Assembly: GCA_029882975.1 (NCBI GenBank)
Contig: JAOUJW010000001.1
Coordinates: 1 to 64,000, forward strand
Reading direction: 5' to 3'
Origin: Gammaproteobacteria bacterium
GTDB taxonomy: Bacteria > Pseudomonadota > Gammaproteobacteria > SZUA-152
Length of the DNA: 64,000 nt
Shown: positions 43,212-52,869 of the stretch, in pieces
Position numbering within the stretch: the first letter of the stretch is position 1
Layout of the letters: every line of letters begins with the position of its first letter
Made by a program: the position numbers and the translations under genes
The notes under the pieces: model-generated
Seen by the model: the letters and a program-made list of their open reading frames with translations, nothing else
Told to the model about the DNA's origin: nothing
Database searches by the model: none

Positions 43212-45362
43212 CTATAAAAAGTCCCAACTGTAACCAATATAGTAGTTAACCGACCTGGAGCTGCTTCCCGGCGTATTCCCAGACTGGGATTCCAGACTAA
43301 ATTCCATATAGTAACGCAAATTCTGTTGTGCCCTATATTGAACCTTCAAACCGGGAACACGTTTGATTAAGCGACTACCATTGGAGCTCTTGCGATCCTT
43401 AAATGCGATTTTCGGTTCTACACGATATAAGGACTGGTAAAAATAGCGATAGCTTCCGGAGTAAACCGTAGTAACAAAATCACTACCATCGGTTCGGCGC
43501 GTGTTTAACAATAGGGTATCTTTAGGTTCCAACCAGTCCTCTACAATAAGCAAAGCGGATACATCCACTTGCTTTGATTTATCTGTGACAGCCTTGTCTG
43601 TCACTACCAAAGGAGCAATTTTGCTCAAGCTGTCGGAACGGGAAATATCCGCCACAAAGTGTACCTTGTCTGAAAAATCGTGACTCACACCCAAGGTAAC
43701 AATGCGCGAACGACCGGTGCGGTCTTCGGCAATGTTTTGAATTTCTTCTTCGTTAAACTGTCGGACCAACTGTTCTGTGGTTATGCCGGCATTCAGCAAA
43801 GCATTGGTCATCTGCAGATTGGGTGATTTACGATAATCCATATACAGATTTATACTGGTCGGTTTAAACGCCGTGTACTGTCCTTGAAACAAGGCTAAGT
43901 TCCAATCACCGAAATTAATATCGTAGTCCAACAGACTGAAAAAATTACCCCGATTTTTGTCAAAGTAGCTAAACTCTCCACCGACTGCCCGCCTATCCAT
44001 CAAGGGACCCGTTTCCTGTTGAATATAGAACGGTGTAATATCCCAACCTCGAATCACGTCATTAAATTCAACATTAAACCCTGCCATAGGTTGGTCGGTC
44101 TGAATACTGGTTTTATCACCGATGTCTACAGGATATCCCAGGACCATATTGGTACGGATCTGCGGGTGGAGTCGATAACCCAACAATAAACCATCAAACC
44201 GTCCCAACACGCCTGTCGTAGATCCACTTTGACGTCCAACTGTCAATGACAGACCCTGATGAGAATTGCGGATTTTAGAGTACATCGTACCCACTTCAAA
44301 ACCATCAGTGTCTCCGGAAACGGTCTCGTATTCAAAATTACCAAAGAAATAGTTACGAATATCCCAATCACCCTTGCGTATGCGCCAATTGACGTTAAGG
44401 TGGTTATCCAAACCGGTATGGTGTACTTGGCGTGAGGCTCCGGCCAGTAGCACTTTGGAATCGCGATAATCCAAATACTGGGATAAGGTTGCATTGATTC
44501 TTGAAGAATCCTTCCTGCTCACCCGCTTGGAACGACTGTCTTCCAGTTTGGCTCGTGGTTTCATCTGTTCCTGAATTAAATCTGCCAACCTCTGTTTTAC
44601 CCTGACCGCATCATCCCCCAGTGGGTACTGTTTTAAGTAACGTTGATATATAGCCTTAGCATGAGCCGCTTGATTATTACGTTCTCGAGACACACCTAAC
44701 AGCTCTAAAGAAGCTTTGCTCAACTCATGTTTGGGAAGGCTCAACAATGCGCTGAATATGCCAATCGCTTTTTTATACTGCCGTTTACGTAAGGCGGTAC
44801 GACCGCTGCGAAACTGCTGTTTGAGTTTAATGACATCTGCGCTGCCGCTTATACCCGGATCCGGAATAGCCGCATCCAAATTACTGTCTGATTTTTCCAA
44901 GGGACTTGATTCAAAAGGACTGGGCTCCACCACACTGAGCTTCTCATCAGGCATGAATATCACCAGGCTTTTTATCCCCATTACCTGGGACACATTGAAA
45001 TTGACATCGTGTTTGAAACGGATTTTTAACACAGGGCGTTGATGTTTATCCGTCATGTAGGTAACTTCATGAACCGGACTGCGGTCTGAATCCGGCGCAT
45101 TAATCGATTCCAGCAATGGAAGCTCGGAAATATCTTTTACTTCGTTCTTATCAAAGCGAAGCACGATGGACAACTCTTCGCCGTGCCTGGCTGGAAAATG
45201 AGCGACATAGTGCACCGGAATGGTAAAATCTACTCTTAAAGCATCTACACCACCTTTTTGCACATAGCTCACATCCGACAACAACGTCCAAGGTGAGGCC
45301 AAGGAAACAGATCCAAAGACAAAACTGGCTGTCGCCGCAATAGCTAAAACAATTTTTTTCAC
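43212..45362 (-). CDS. Exported protein with helical-repeat region and probable outer-membrane beta-barrel
   Basis: 716 residues from the GTG at 45362, which gives a normal signal peptide (KKIVLAIAATASFVFGSVSLA); the longer frame starts with TTG and adds six residues. An N-terminal domain (about 25-150) has FTIPVHYVAHFPARHGEELSIVL-type strands. A TPR-like region follows (about 175-265). The rest, about 430 residues, alternates polar and hydrophobic residues with many aromatic ends (NYFFGNFEYE, LFQGQYTAF, YRYFYQSLYRV) and finishes in GYSWDFL, as expected of an outer-membrane barrel. It stands downstream of the multihaem cytochromes, so a role as their outer-membrane partner is inferred. Confidence 0.6.
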   Translation of the reverse strand: MKKIVLAIAATASFVFGSVSLASPWTLLSDVSYVQKGGVDALRVDFTIPVHYVAHFPARHGEELSIVLRFDKNEVKDISELPLLESINAPDSDRSPVHEVTYMTDKHQRPVLKIRFKHDVNFNVSQVMGIKSLVIFMPDEKLSVVEPSPFESSPLEKSDSNLDAAIPDPGISGSADVIKLKQQFRSGRTALRKRQYKKAIGIFSALLSLPKHELSKASLELLGVSRERNNQAAHAKAIYQRYLKQYPLGDDAVRVKQRLADLIQEQMKPRAKLEDSRSKRVSRKDSSRINATLSQYLDYRDSKVLLAGASRQVHHTGLDNHLNVNWRIRKGDWDIRNYFFGNFEYETVSGDTDGFEVGTMYSKIRNSHQGLSLTVGRQSGSTTGVLGRFDGLLLGYRLHPQIRTNMVLGYPVDIGDKTSIQTDQPMAGFNVEFNDVIRGWDITPFYIQQETGPLMDRRAVGGEFSYFDKNRGNFFSLLDYDINFGDWNLALFQGQYTAFKPTSINLYMDYRKSPNLQMTNALLNAGITTEQLVRQFNEEEIQNIAEDRTGRSRIVTLGVSHDFSDKVHFVADISRSDSLSKIAPLVVTDKAVTDKSKQVDVSALLIVEDWLEPKDTLLLNTRRTDGSDFVTTVYSGSYRYFYQSLYRVEPKIAFKDRKSSNGSRLIKRVPGLKVQYRAQQNLRYYMEFSLESQSGNTPGSSSRSVNYYIGYSWDFL

Positions 45363-45437
45363 GAGCAAACTTTTAACCAAAAAATTCTACGAATAACCGG
45401 GCCAACCACCAATGCGACAGCCGATGACTATATAACA

Positions 45438-45467
45438 AAGTGGCGCACCGAAACCAGTACGCCACTT
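45438..45467 (-). terminator. Weak hairpin between the 23-haem cytochrome and barrel genes
   Basis: An 8-bp stem (AAGTGGCG/CGCCACTT) with a 14-base loop lies just after the cytochrome stop. The following bases (TGTTATATAG on the - strand) are only partly T-rich, so it may be an attenuator or an mRNA-stabilising hairpin rather than a full terminator. Confidence 0.45.
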
Positions 45468-45479
45468 AGTGTAAACAGA

Positions 45480-47246
45480 CTAAAACTCGCCACGGGTATT
45501 GTGTTCACCACTACGCCGCTCAGTGATCACCGAACTGCATTGATCACTGCTGGTCGGATTAGTGCCTGCGGGAACCTGGTACACATGACAGGAGCCGGAA
45601 CAGTCACGCATCTCGGTGACGGTATACTTGGCGTCTCCACAAGCAGTATGCGGACCAGGACGATAGTCATTGGCGTGACACCCGGCACAAAATGGCTGAT
45701 GACTGGGGGCACGCCACGTAACGGTCTCCGTGTTTCCGGTATGACAGTGAATACAGCGAACACTGCTGCGGTGGTCCCCTGGATATTGGGCAGAAACATG
45801 ATCATATCGGGCGGGAACCCAGGCCGTCGTTCGATGGCATTCATTACATTGTTTGGACGTCGCAAAATGCTGGGTTGGTTTATTATGACAACTGCTGCAG
45901 GGTTGGGTCACACTGGTATGATCAAAGCGAACATTGAGCCAACTGGTGCTAACATGACAATCCTCGCAGGTATTGGATGACTGTACATGGCCGTTGGGTT
46001 TGCTGTGACAAGTACTGCAGGCTGCCGTTGTACTGGAATGATCAAAGTTAACCGAAACCCAACTACGGGTATTATGGCAGTCTTCGCAACGGTTGGTTGA
46101 TTGCACATGGCCATTGGGTTTACCCGTGGCATTAGTCCCGTTGTGGCAATTGTAGCAATTAGCGACAATATTGCTGTGATCTACCGAAGCAGAGTTCCAA
46201 GCCGTGGTATTGTGGCAATCGTCACACGTATTTGATGATTGCATATGCCCTGCCGGCTTGGTATGGCAATTACTGCAGGGGCCGGTCACAGTGCTGTGAT
46301 CAAACACAACGGACTGCCAGCCTCGAGTATTATGGCAGGCATCGCATTCCTGCGAGGTCATTAGATGACCGCTGGGTTTGTCATTACCGTGACATTGACT
46401 GCAAGTGCCTGCGCGTACACTGCTGTGATCAAACCGTGACGCCTCCCAACTGCGAGTACTATGGCAATCCTCACATTGATTGGAAGAAGATACATGTCCA
46501 TTGGGTTTGTTATGACAGCTGCTGCATCCACTAGTGATGTTAGTGTGATCAAACCCCGCACCATTCCAGCCACGAGTGCTGTGACAGGCATTACACTCCT
46601 GCTGAGTTTGGACATGGTTGGACGGTTTCGTATGACAACTGCTGCATGGTGCCGTGATATTGCTGTGATCAAAGTTTGCCGAACTCCAGTTACGAGTATC
46701 ATGACAATCCTCACACCGCTCAGACGAGGCAATATGTCCCGCCGGTTTGCGGTGACAACTGGCACAAGCACCCGTCACCTTGGAATGATCGAAAAACACG
46801 GGCGACCACGCTATGGTCCCATGACATTGATCGCATTCTGCGCTGGTGTTCACATGCCCTGAGGACACTTTATGGCAGTTACGGCAACTGCCTTTAACCG
46901 CCGAGTGATCTACCGTAGCCGTATCCCAGGTAAAAGTGGTGTGACAGTCATCACAGGAATTGTTCGTGATGATATGCCCGGAATTCTTCCCCGGAGCGCG
47001 CCTGTTGTCGTGACAACCACTGCAGGTTTTTGGTGTACCTTTAAATACACCGCGCTTGTGGCACGAATCGCAACTGACTCGAATATGTTCACCACTCAAG
47101 GGAAACCCGGTTGTAAAATGGTCAAAATCACCGTCTTTTTTTGCAAAAGCCAATTCGCTGAATCCAATAGAACTCAGCAAAACAAATATTATAGTTATTA
47201 TGGAAGATCTCATTGTCGTACCTAAGGCAGCACTAAAAGGTTTCAT
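45480..47246 (-). CDS. Multihaem cytochrome c with 23 CxxCH motifs
   Basis: 588 residues, GAGG upstream of the ATG. A signal peptide ends near FAKKDG. I counted 23 canonical CxxCH motifs plus one CSGSCH (CX3CH) near the C-terminus. After a first unit resembling the tri-haem module of the neighbouring cytochrome come nine di-haem modules of mostly 40 residues: FDHS..., CxxCH, KP-GH, then CxxCH-TR-W. The extra FDH and GH histidines could serve as second axial ligands, giving bis-His haems. Such chains conduct electrons in the periplasm or across the outer membrane. It is between the 21-haem gene and the barrel gene. Confidence 0.9.
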   Translation of the reverse strand: MKPFSAALGTTMRSSIITIIFVLLSSIGFSELAFAKKDGDFDHFTTGFPLSGEHIRVSCDSCHKRGVFKGTPKTCSGCHDNRRAPGKNSGHIITNNSCDDCHTTFTWDTATVDHSAVKGSCRNCHKVSSGHVNTSAECDQCHGTIAWSPVFFDHSKVTGACASCHRKPAGHIASSERCEDCHDTRNWSSANFDHSNITAPCSSCHTKPSNHVQTQQECNACHSTRGWNGAGFDHTNITSGCSSCHNKPNGHVSSSNQCEDCHSTRSWEASRFDHSSVRAGTCSQCHGNDKPSGHLMTSQECDACHNTRGWQSVVFDHSTVTGPCSNCHTKPAGHMQSSNTCDDCHNTTAWNSASVDHSNIVANCYNCHNGTNATGKPNGHVQSTNRCEDCHNTRSWVSVNFDHSSTTAACSTCHSKPNGHVQSSNTCEDCHVSTSWLNVRFDHTSVTQPCSSCHNKPTQHFATSKQCNECHRTTAWVPARYDHVSAQYPGDHRSSVRCIHCHTGNTETVTWRAPSHQPFCAGCHANDYRPGPHTACGDAKYTVTEMRDCSGSCHVYQVPAGTNPTSSDQCSSVITERRSGEHNTRGEF

Positions 47247-47291
47247 ATCGCAGATCCTCTGGTTAAGGCGTCACTGGTCCAACCAGGATTC

Positions 47292-48899
47292 CTAAAACGA
47301 GCCCATTCGGACTTCCTCAAATTTGGTCTGATTATGACAACGATCACAAACCCGACCAAACCCCCCATCATGCGCATCGTCTGCCGCATGACACCCTACA
47401 CAAGAATTTGGTAAGCGTAATTCTGAGTGTTTGCTTACCGGATAACGGTGGCATATCAGGCAATCAATGCCTTTATGCGCACCTTTCAATGGAAACTCGG
47501 TTCTTTTGTCGTGATTAAAATCCCAAGCCTTGAAATCATTTGACACGTGACACAAACCGCAGCGCGGACCCAATTTGGACTTATGGACATCATCCGCCTT
47601 GTGGCAGGCCACACAGCGAAACTCTGCCTCTCGAAAATTGGAAGAACTGTGGCATTCTTCGCACGCCAATGCCGCATGTGACCCCAACAACGGAAAGCGG
47701 GCAAGATTATGATCAAACTCCACATCTGCTACCCAGCCCTTTTCCGTGTGGCAATCGTTGCAAGCTTTACCGTGCTCACCACGGTGTACATCGTGGGGCC
47801 GGTGGCAAGCGTAGCATTGGGTTTTAACCTTGTCTTTGTACAAATGTCCCGGATGGCAATCGCGACATGTGACTTTCTTATGTTTGTGTTTTAACGGAAA
47901 GTCCGTTTTATCGTGATCAAATGTCGTCTTTGACCAGGAGCGTGCACTGTGACAATCCTGGCATTTCTTACCGTATTGTCCTTTGTGCTGATCAGAAAAC
48001 CGGTGGCAGGAATAGCAATCGGTTTTGAGTTTTTTCTTAAACGGGTTTTCACCTTTTTTATGACACTGCTCGCAAGTCACTTTTTTGTGACGCCCAATGA
48101 GTTTAAAGTCCGTTTTGTCGTGATCAAATTTTTCCTCTGTCCAGCCAAAAGGGTTATGACATTCCTTACATTTGTTGCCATATCGTCCTTCGTGCTTATC
48201 ATCGCTTTTGTGGCAGGAAAAACATTTTGTAGGCACCGACACATATCGCTCTTGCGGATGACAATCTCGACACTCCACGCCTTTATGCTTACCAGTTAAA
48301 GCAAACTTGGTTTTGGAGTGGTCAAATTGAAAGTCATTCCAACTGGTTTCACGATGGCAACTGTTGCAAACTTTTCCCAATTTACCTTTATGGGGTTCCT
48401 GTTTCTCATGGCAGTCGATACACTGACTTTTCGCCTGATAATATTTCTTGTCCTTTTTGTGACAGGCCTGACATTGGGTCTCCCTGTGCGTTCCGCGCAA
48501 AGGAAAATCTGTCTGACCGTGATCGAATGTCTGCTTATCAAATAAAACAATATCCGCTTTTCGACCCAAATGTTCTCTGTGGCAGACTTTACAATCCTTT
48601 TTATTGATACCGGGAATTCGTCCGTGGTAACCCCGCTTGGACTGAATGTCTTTCTTAATATTCTTATGATCGTGGCAATTCAAACACAGGGCATTCTGGC
48701 TGGACTGGCTGAACATTTTATGACACTCGGTACATTTATCTTCAAATTTCGCATGCGCTTCACTCAGTTCTCCAGGCATCAAGGCTTTTTCCATGGAGTC
48801 CAGCACATCCGCGGAAGATACCTTTAACAATGATGCAAATAGAGAAACAGCCATAATCAGCAGCAGCCCAACTTGATTGGGCTTACGACCCCCTAACAT
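47292..48899 (-). CDS. Multihaem cytochrome c with 21 CxxCH motifs
   Basis: 535 residues. A signal peptide (about 1-29, VSSADV) leads to 21 CxxCH motifs. Three lie in an N-terminal part, then six tri-haem modules of about 65 residues: FDHDKTDF-L-x-H, CxxCH, CxxCH-x-D-H-G, then CxxCH-x-W. Each haem has an extra His available (in FDH, KH and D-H), consistent with bis-His ligation. It is strongly basic (Lys-rich), unlike the neutral neighbouring cytochrome. Probably a periplasmic electron wire; the module is like cytochrome c3/c7 repeats. Located between the membrane protein and 23-haem genes, 46 bases before the latter. Confidence 0.92.
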   Translation of the reverse strand: MLGGRKPNQVGLLLIMAVSLFASLLKVSSADVLDSMEKALMPGELSEAHAKFEDKCTECHKMFSQSSQNALCLNCHDHKNIKKDIQSKRGYHGRIPGINKKDCKVCHREHLGRKADIVLFDKQTFDHGQTDFPLRGTHRETQCQACHKKDKKYYQAKSQCIDCHEKQEPHKGKLGKVCNSCHRETSWNDFQFDHSKTKFALTGKHKGVECRDCHPQERYVSVPTKCFSCHKSDDKHEGRYGNKCKECHNPFGWTEEKFDHDKTDFKLIGRHKKVTCEQCHKKGENPFKKKLKTDCYSCHRFSDQHKGQYGKKCQDCHSARSWSKTTFDHDKTDFPLKHKHKKVTCRDCHPGHLYKDKVKTQCYACHRPHDVHRGEHGKACNDCHTEKGWVADVEFDHNLARFPLLGSHAALACEECHSSSNFREAEFRCVACHKADDVHKSKLGPRCGLCHVSNDFKAWDFNHDKRTEFPLKGAHKGIDCLICHRYPVSKHSELRLPNSCVGCHAADDAHDGGFGRVCDRCHNQTKFEEVRMGSF

Positions 48900-48910
48900 T
48901 TATCATTCCG

Positions 48911-49876
48911 TCAATACATGTGGACTGCAATCACGTGAACCACCCCGCTCATAAGCAGTAAATACAAGAGGGGTACGTGGGCGTTGCGCCAGAAGGCAAA
49001 AAAACGTTCATACACATGGAACAGGGCCACTTTTTCCAAGGTATCCATATAATCACTCAACTGTTTCTTGAACTCTCGGCGCCTGTATCTCAATTCCTGA
49101 TTTTTCCAACCGTTGTCGCTGGCCATCATGTTTAAATGTAATCGCATATTTTCTGTCAGCTGAAAAACCAACCAGCGCCGACGCCAACCAAAAGTGGTCA
49201 ATTCCCAAATCGCATGAGGCAAGGACTCGCGATGACTCAACACCGTGTCTGTAAAATCTTCCAGGCGTGAGGATTTTATCTTACGCCCTGCCAACTTTAA
49301 TGTTTCCTGCAAATCCTTGACTCGGGCTTTTTGCCCACCCAAACCAAAATGAGTCTTGGAGTATAAAAACCGACCCATGATTCCGCTCATCAAAACCAGC
49401 ATCATGCTGATTAAGGCAATACCGCCATTGAGGGAGCCAATGGTAAAAGTAGAATGAATCATTACCAAGATAGGGCCGGTAATACCAAAGAAAATATGTA
49501 TGCCTAGCCAGTGTTTCATGATGGAACGCGTACGCAACATGGGAACATACTTAAATGCTGTGTAGAAAAACGCGGCCAGCATCATCACCCCACCGGTGAG
49601 GCCCAGAAAATAGCCCAGACCTTCTTCGGGGGTATAATAGCGCTCGTCATAGAATATACGACCCAATATAAACAGTGCTGCCACAAACAACATCAGACCC
49701 ACAGCAAAAAATAACTCCGAGCGTCGAGCCAGGCGTTTGAGTTTCTCTTGGGGAATTAGCTTTGCACTCAGCGGCACCGCTGGGGCAGATCGTTCCATGC
49801 GAATCAGTCCTTGTGAGTTTTCCGCTGCGGTGGAAATCTCTGACTTATTTAAATTCTTAGCTAAAGCTGGTTGCAT
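48911..49876 (-). CDS. Membrane protein with spaced histidines (probable b-type cytochrome)
   Basis: 321 residues. Helices lie at about 55-75, 90-108, 122-140, 147-165 and 297-318. Histidines sit in or at the ends of helices: KHWLGIHIFFGITGPILVMIHS (three His within 21 residues) and PLLYLLLMSGVVHVIAVHMY (two His), which could bind two haems b. A hydrophilic helical domain of about 110 residues separates them (RRREFKKQLSDYMDTL). Such a protein could pass electrons between quinone and the multihaem cytochromes encoded immediately downstream. Haem binding is inferred from His positions. Confidence 0.7.
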   Translation of the reverse strand: MQPALAKNLNKSEISTAAENSQGLIRMERSAPAVPLSAKLIPQEKLKRLARRSELFFAVGLMLFVAALFILGRIFYDERYYTPEEGLGYFLGLTGGVMMLAAFFYTAFKYVPMLRTRSIMKHWLGIHIFFGITGPILVMIHSTFTIGSLNGGIALISMMLVLMSGIMGRFLYSKTHFGLGGQKARVKDLQETLKLAGRKIKSSRLEDFTDTVLSHRESLPHAIWELTTFGWRRRWLVFQLTENMRLHLNMMASDNGWKNQELRYRRREFKKQLSDYMDTLEKVALFHVYERFFAFWRNAHVPLLYLLLMSGVVHVIAVHMY

Positions 49877-50397
49877 AATATCTCACTCGTTTACAAAACA
49901 ACACTTACTATCCTGTCGACCACTGCGTAAGTGGCAATAGCATACACCAATAGCTGATATTTGGGAATATATTCACAATTTTGAATACCCCTTGCTCAAC
50001 TACGGATGAACTGAGGTGAACTGAAAAACAGCTATGAATTCAACACAGTTGGGAACTAATAAAACACGGTACACATAAAAACTCAGTAGTGAACCGTTAT
50101 GAACTGATAAAAGTAGTCCTTACTGACATTGAAAACTGTGAATAGCGTAGAGTTTTTATAATTCTGAGCATCACACTTTTTTTATTCTTCAAACTACATC
50201 GCACAAACCGCGCCAAGTATATTTCACAAGCTAATCAATAAGTTACACTCACGCTGCTGAATCGGCTTGTCGTGACTGAGCGACAGAACCTTACAGCATT
50301 GTATAAGTCACTAAATTTACTAAACTATTCTTGTCGCTGTGCAGCAACAGACGAAAATCATGAAAACCGCCCGCGTTTTGTTTACAATGATCGCCAA
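49877..50397. other. Divergent intergenic region of the electron-transfer locus
   Basis: About 520 bases between the membrane cytochrome gene and the FeS/FAD reductase gene, expected to hold both promoters. The octamer TGAACTGA occurs three times (50007, 50017 and 50100), with a related TGAACCG nearby. This could be a regulator-binding array, but no consensus family was recognised. Confidence 0.4.
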
Positions 50398-51756
50398 ATG
50401 GATTTCATCTGGGATGACATGAACTTACACATTGCTACCTCCTTTTCTTCCGGCCAGTACGTACTTCTCTTCATTTATTTACTACCCGTAGCCCTTATTT
50501 GGTTTGGCCGCATTTATTTTCGACGTCGATCCAGCGCTAAACACGCCGAAGCCCTACGCCAATCACAGCAGGCAGGACTCACAGAACCGGCTTCCTTGCA
50601 TCCCCTGATCGACCGGGATTTATGCATCGCCTGCAATGCCTGCGCTAAAGCCTGCCCCGAAGGGGATGTATTGGCAATTATCGGCGATAAAGTAGAACTG
50701 ATTAACCCCACCCATTGCATTGGCCACGGCGCCTGCGAAGCCGCCTGCCCCGTAAAAGCGATTACCCTGGTATTTGGCACAGAAAAGCGCGGCATCGATA
50801 TCCCTCATGTGGATAAAACCTTTGAAACCAACATCAAAGGCATTTACATTGCCGGTGAGTTGGGTGGAATGGGATTAATTCGCAATGCTATTACCCAGGG
50901 ACGTCAGGCCATGGAGGCCATCGCCTCCAGGAATGATATGGGAAAAGAAGCCGAGCACGATGTAGTGATCATCGGCGCAGGCCCTGCGGGGTTTTCCGCC
51001 ACCTTGTGTGCGGCACAGCACAAATTACGTTATGTCACCATTGAACAGGATTCCTTCGGCGGTACCGTTTCCCACTACCCCAGAGGCAAAATTGTCATGA
51101 CCGCACCGGTCATACTGCCCATGGTCGGGAAAATGCGTTTTCGAGAAACAACCAAAGAAAAACTTATGGAGTTTTGGACCAAGGTAGTGCAGGAAACGGC
51201 TATCAAAATCAACTATGGCGAGCGCATGGAAGCCGTCACCCCCATCGGTAAAAAAGGTTTTATTGTCAAAACTACAAAAGGCAGTTACAAAACCAATACC
51301 GTACTTTTGTCCGTGGGACGGCGTGGCACCCCCCGCAGATTGGACGTCCCCGGCGAAGAACAAAACAAAGTGGTATACCGATTGGTGGATCCGGAACAAT
51401 ATCGCAACCAACATGTGTTAGTTGTGGGTGGTGGCGACAGTGCTCTGGAAGCTGCCACCAGCATTGCGGCGGAGGCGGGTACCACGGTGACTCTTTCTTA
51501 CCGCAGTGGCGCTTTCAGTCGTGCCAAGGAAAAAAACCGCGTTAAGGTGGATCAAGCCCGTGAAGCTGGGCGATTACAAGTTTTGCTAAAATCTACGGTA
51601 AAGGAAATTTTCACCGATAAAGTCACTTTGGAGCATGACGGTGAAACTGTCACCATCGACAACGACGCAGTGATTGTCAGCGCCGGGGGTATTGTACCCA
51701 CCGGCATGCTCAAAGATATGGGAATCCATGTAGAAACCAAGCATGGAACGGCCTAA
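50398..51756 (+). CDS. Membrane-anchored 2[4Fe-4S]/FAD reductase
   Basis: 452 residues from the ATG at 50398; a second ATG at 50419 and a longer GTG frame from 50272 are alternatives, none with a clear ribosome site. A helix (about 17-36) anchors the protein. Two 4Fe-4S clusters follow (CIACNACAKACPEGD and CIGHGACEAACPVKA). Then a thioredoxin-reductase-like flavoprotein with GAGPAGFSATLCA for FAD and VVGGGDSALEAA for NAD(P)H; the CxxC of true thioredoxin reductases is missing. It likely moves electrons between NAD(P)H, FeS centres and the membrane. It is divergent from the multihaem genes, possibly part of the same pathway. Confidence 0.85.
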   Translation: MDFIWDDMNLHIATSFSSGQYVLLFIYLLPVALIWFGRIYFRRRSSAKHAEALRQSQQAGLTEPASLHPLIDRDLCIACNACAKACPEGDVLAIIGDKVELINPTHCIGHGACEAACPVKAITLVFGTEKRGIDIPHVDKTFETNIKGIYIAGELGGMGLIRNAITQGRQAMEAIASRNDMGKEAEHDVVIIGAGPAGFSATLCAAQHKLRYVTIEQDSFGGTVSHYPRGKIVMTAPVILPMVGKMRFRETTKEKLMEFWTKVVQETAIKINYGERMEAVTPIGKKGFIVKTTKGSYKTNTVLLSVGRRGTPRRLDVPGEEQNKVVYRLVDPEQYRNQHVLVVGGGDSALEAATSIAAEAGTTVTLSYRSGAFSRAKEKNRVKVDQAREAGRLQVLLKSTVKEIFTDKVTLEHDGETVTIDNDAVIVSAGGIVPTGMLKDMGIHVETKHGTA

Positions 51757-51822
51757 GAACGACCGGGGAAACAAATCGCGAAGGTCACCTATAACAGGAA
51801 CCCCCAAAAACCTGGGCACCAA

Positions 51823-52863
51823 TTACGTTGATACAATTTGTGGGGTTTGCGAAAGTACGCGGTTCAGTTTTTCCAATACAACTTCCGGCTGAATCAAAGC
51901 CATACACTGATTGTCTGTACATTGCTCGTAACGACTGCTGTGATAACACGGACTGCATTCCAAATTGCTGCTAATGATATGCACCGAATTGTTTCGCGTT
52001 TTGTAGGGCGCTGTTCGTCTCGGGTTGGTAGGACCAATTAAAGTTAACACGGGAGCGGCCACAGCGCCGGCAATGTGGGCCGGCCCCGTATCCGTACTGA
52101 CAACGGCGGCAGCATGCTGTAATAAACCGACCAATTCCGGAAAATCCGTACGACCCACCAAATCCTGTACATTTTCAGGATACGGTTGCAACCGGGTAAA
52201 ATACTCTTGCTCGTTTTTCCCCCCAACAATCACCACCGTGGTCTCTTTTTCGCTCAGTCGTTTAATGAGTTCCCGCCAATGCGGCACAGGCCAAGCGCGG
52301 TAATTCTTTTCAGCCGCCCCGTGGTGACTATTACTAGGCACTAAAACAACATATTTTCCGTGGATAGAGAATTTTTGGCGAATAGTTACCTCGGGGCTGC
52401 CTATGAGTGACGGCTCGGCAATTTCCAGGGCTGACTCGGGTAAAAAACTACGATATATAAGTTGTAGATTTTCCACCGCATGGGTTTGCTCAGGCTCTTC
52501 GAACAATCGAAATGGCATACCGACCTTTTGTTTTGCCCGGAGTAGCCGCATCATGGAGTTAAACATACTACCCAGCTCCAGATTCACCACCAGATCATAA
52601 GGCTGTCGCATGGATTCCAATACCACGGCAAATTTTCCCGGGTTTAGCAGTAACGGGCTCCGACGGCTCTTCAGCTCAAAAATACGGTCAATCCTGGGAT
52701 CTGCAGCAAAAATCCTCCCCATGCCTCGCTTTGCCACCCAATGGATTTGCACATCCTCACCGTAGATAGCTCGCAGTGGCTCTATAATACTGGAGGCGCA
52801 GACCGTATCCCCTAACTGCCCGGCCCTAATCAGCAATATTCTTTTACTTGTTTCCATTTTCAT
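51823..52863 (-). CDS. Glycosyltransferase family 9 (heptosyltransferase-like)
   Basis: 346 residues. The N-terminal ILLIRAGQLGDTVCASSIIEPL and C-terminal STDTGPAHIAGAVAAPVLTLIGPTNPRRTAPY are typical of the ADP-heptose:LPS heptosyltransferase family. A Cys cluster near the end (CSPCYHSSRYEQC, about 308-320) occurs in many family members. It probably adds a sugar to lipopolysaccharide core; the acceptor cannot be told. It is 6 bases downstream of the ankyrin gene on the same strand. Confidence 0.9.
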   Translation of the reverse strand: MKMETSKRILLIRAGQLGDTVCASSIIEPLRAIYGEDVQIHWVAKRGMGRIFAADPRIDRIFELKSRRSPLLLNPGKFAVVLESMRQPYDLVVNLELGSMFNSMMRLLRAKQKVGMPFRLFEEPEQTHAVENLQLIYRSFLPESALEIAEPSLIGSPEVTIRQKFSIHGKYVVLVPSNSHHGAAEKNYRAWPVPHWRELIKRLSEKETTVVIVGGKNEQEYFTRLQPYPENVQDLVGRTDFPELVGLLQHAAAVVSTDTGPAHIAGAVAAPVLTLIGPTNPRRTAPYKTRNNSVHIISSNLECSPCYHSSRYEQCTDNQCMALIQPEVVLEKLNRVLSQTPQIVST

Positions 52864-52869
52864 TAAAAA

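Noticed and set aside
45480-48899. CRISPR array or DNA repeat element, because of short regularly spaced similar segments.
   Set aside because: The repeats are coding modules with CxxCH motifs of about 120 or 195 bases and vary in sequence; there are no direct repeats with unique spacers.
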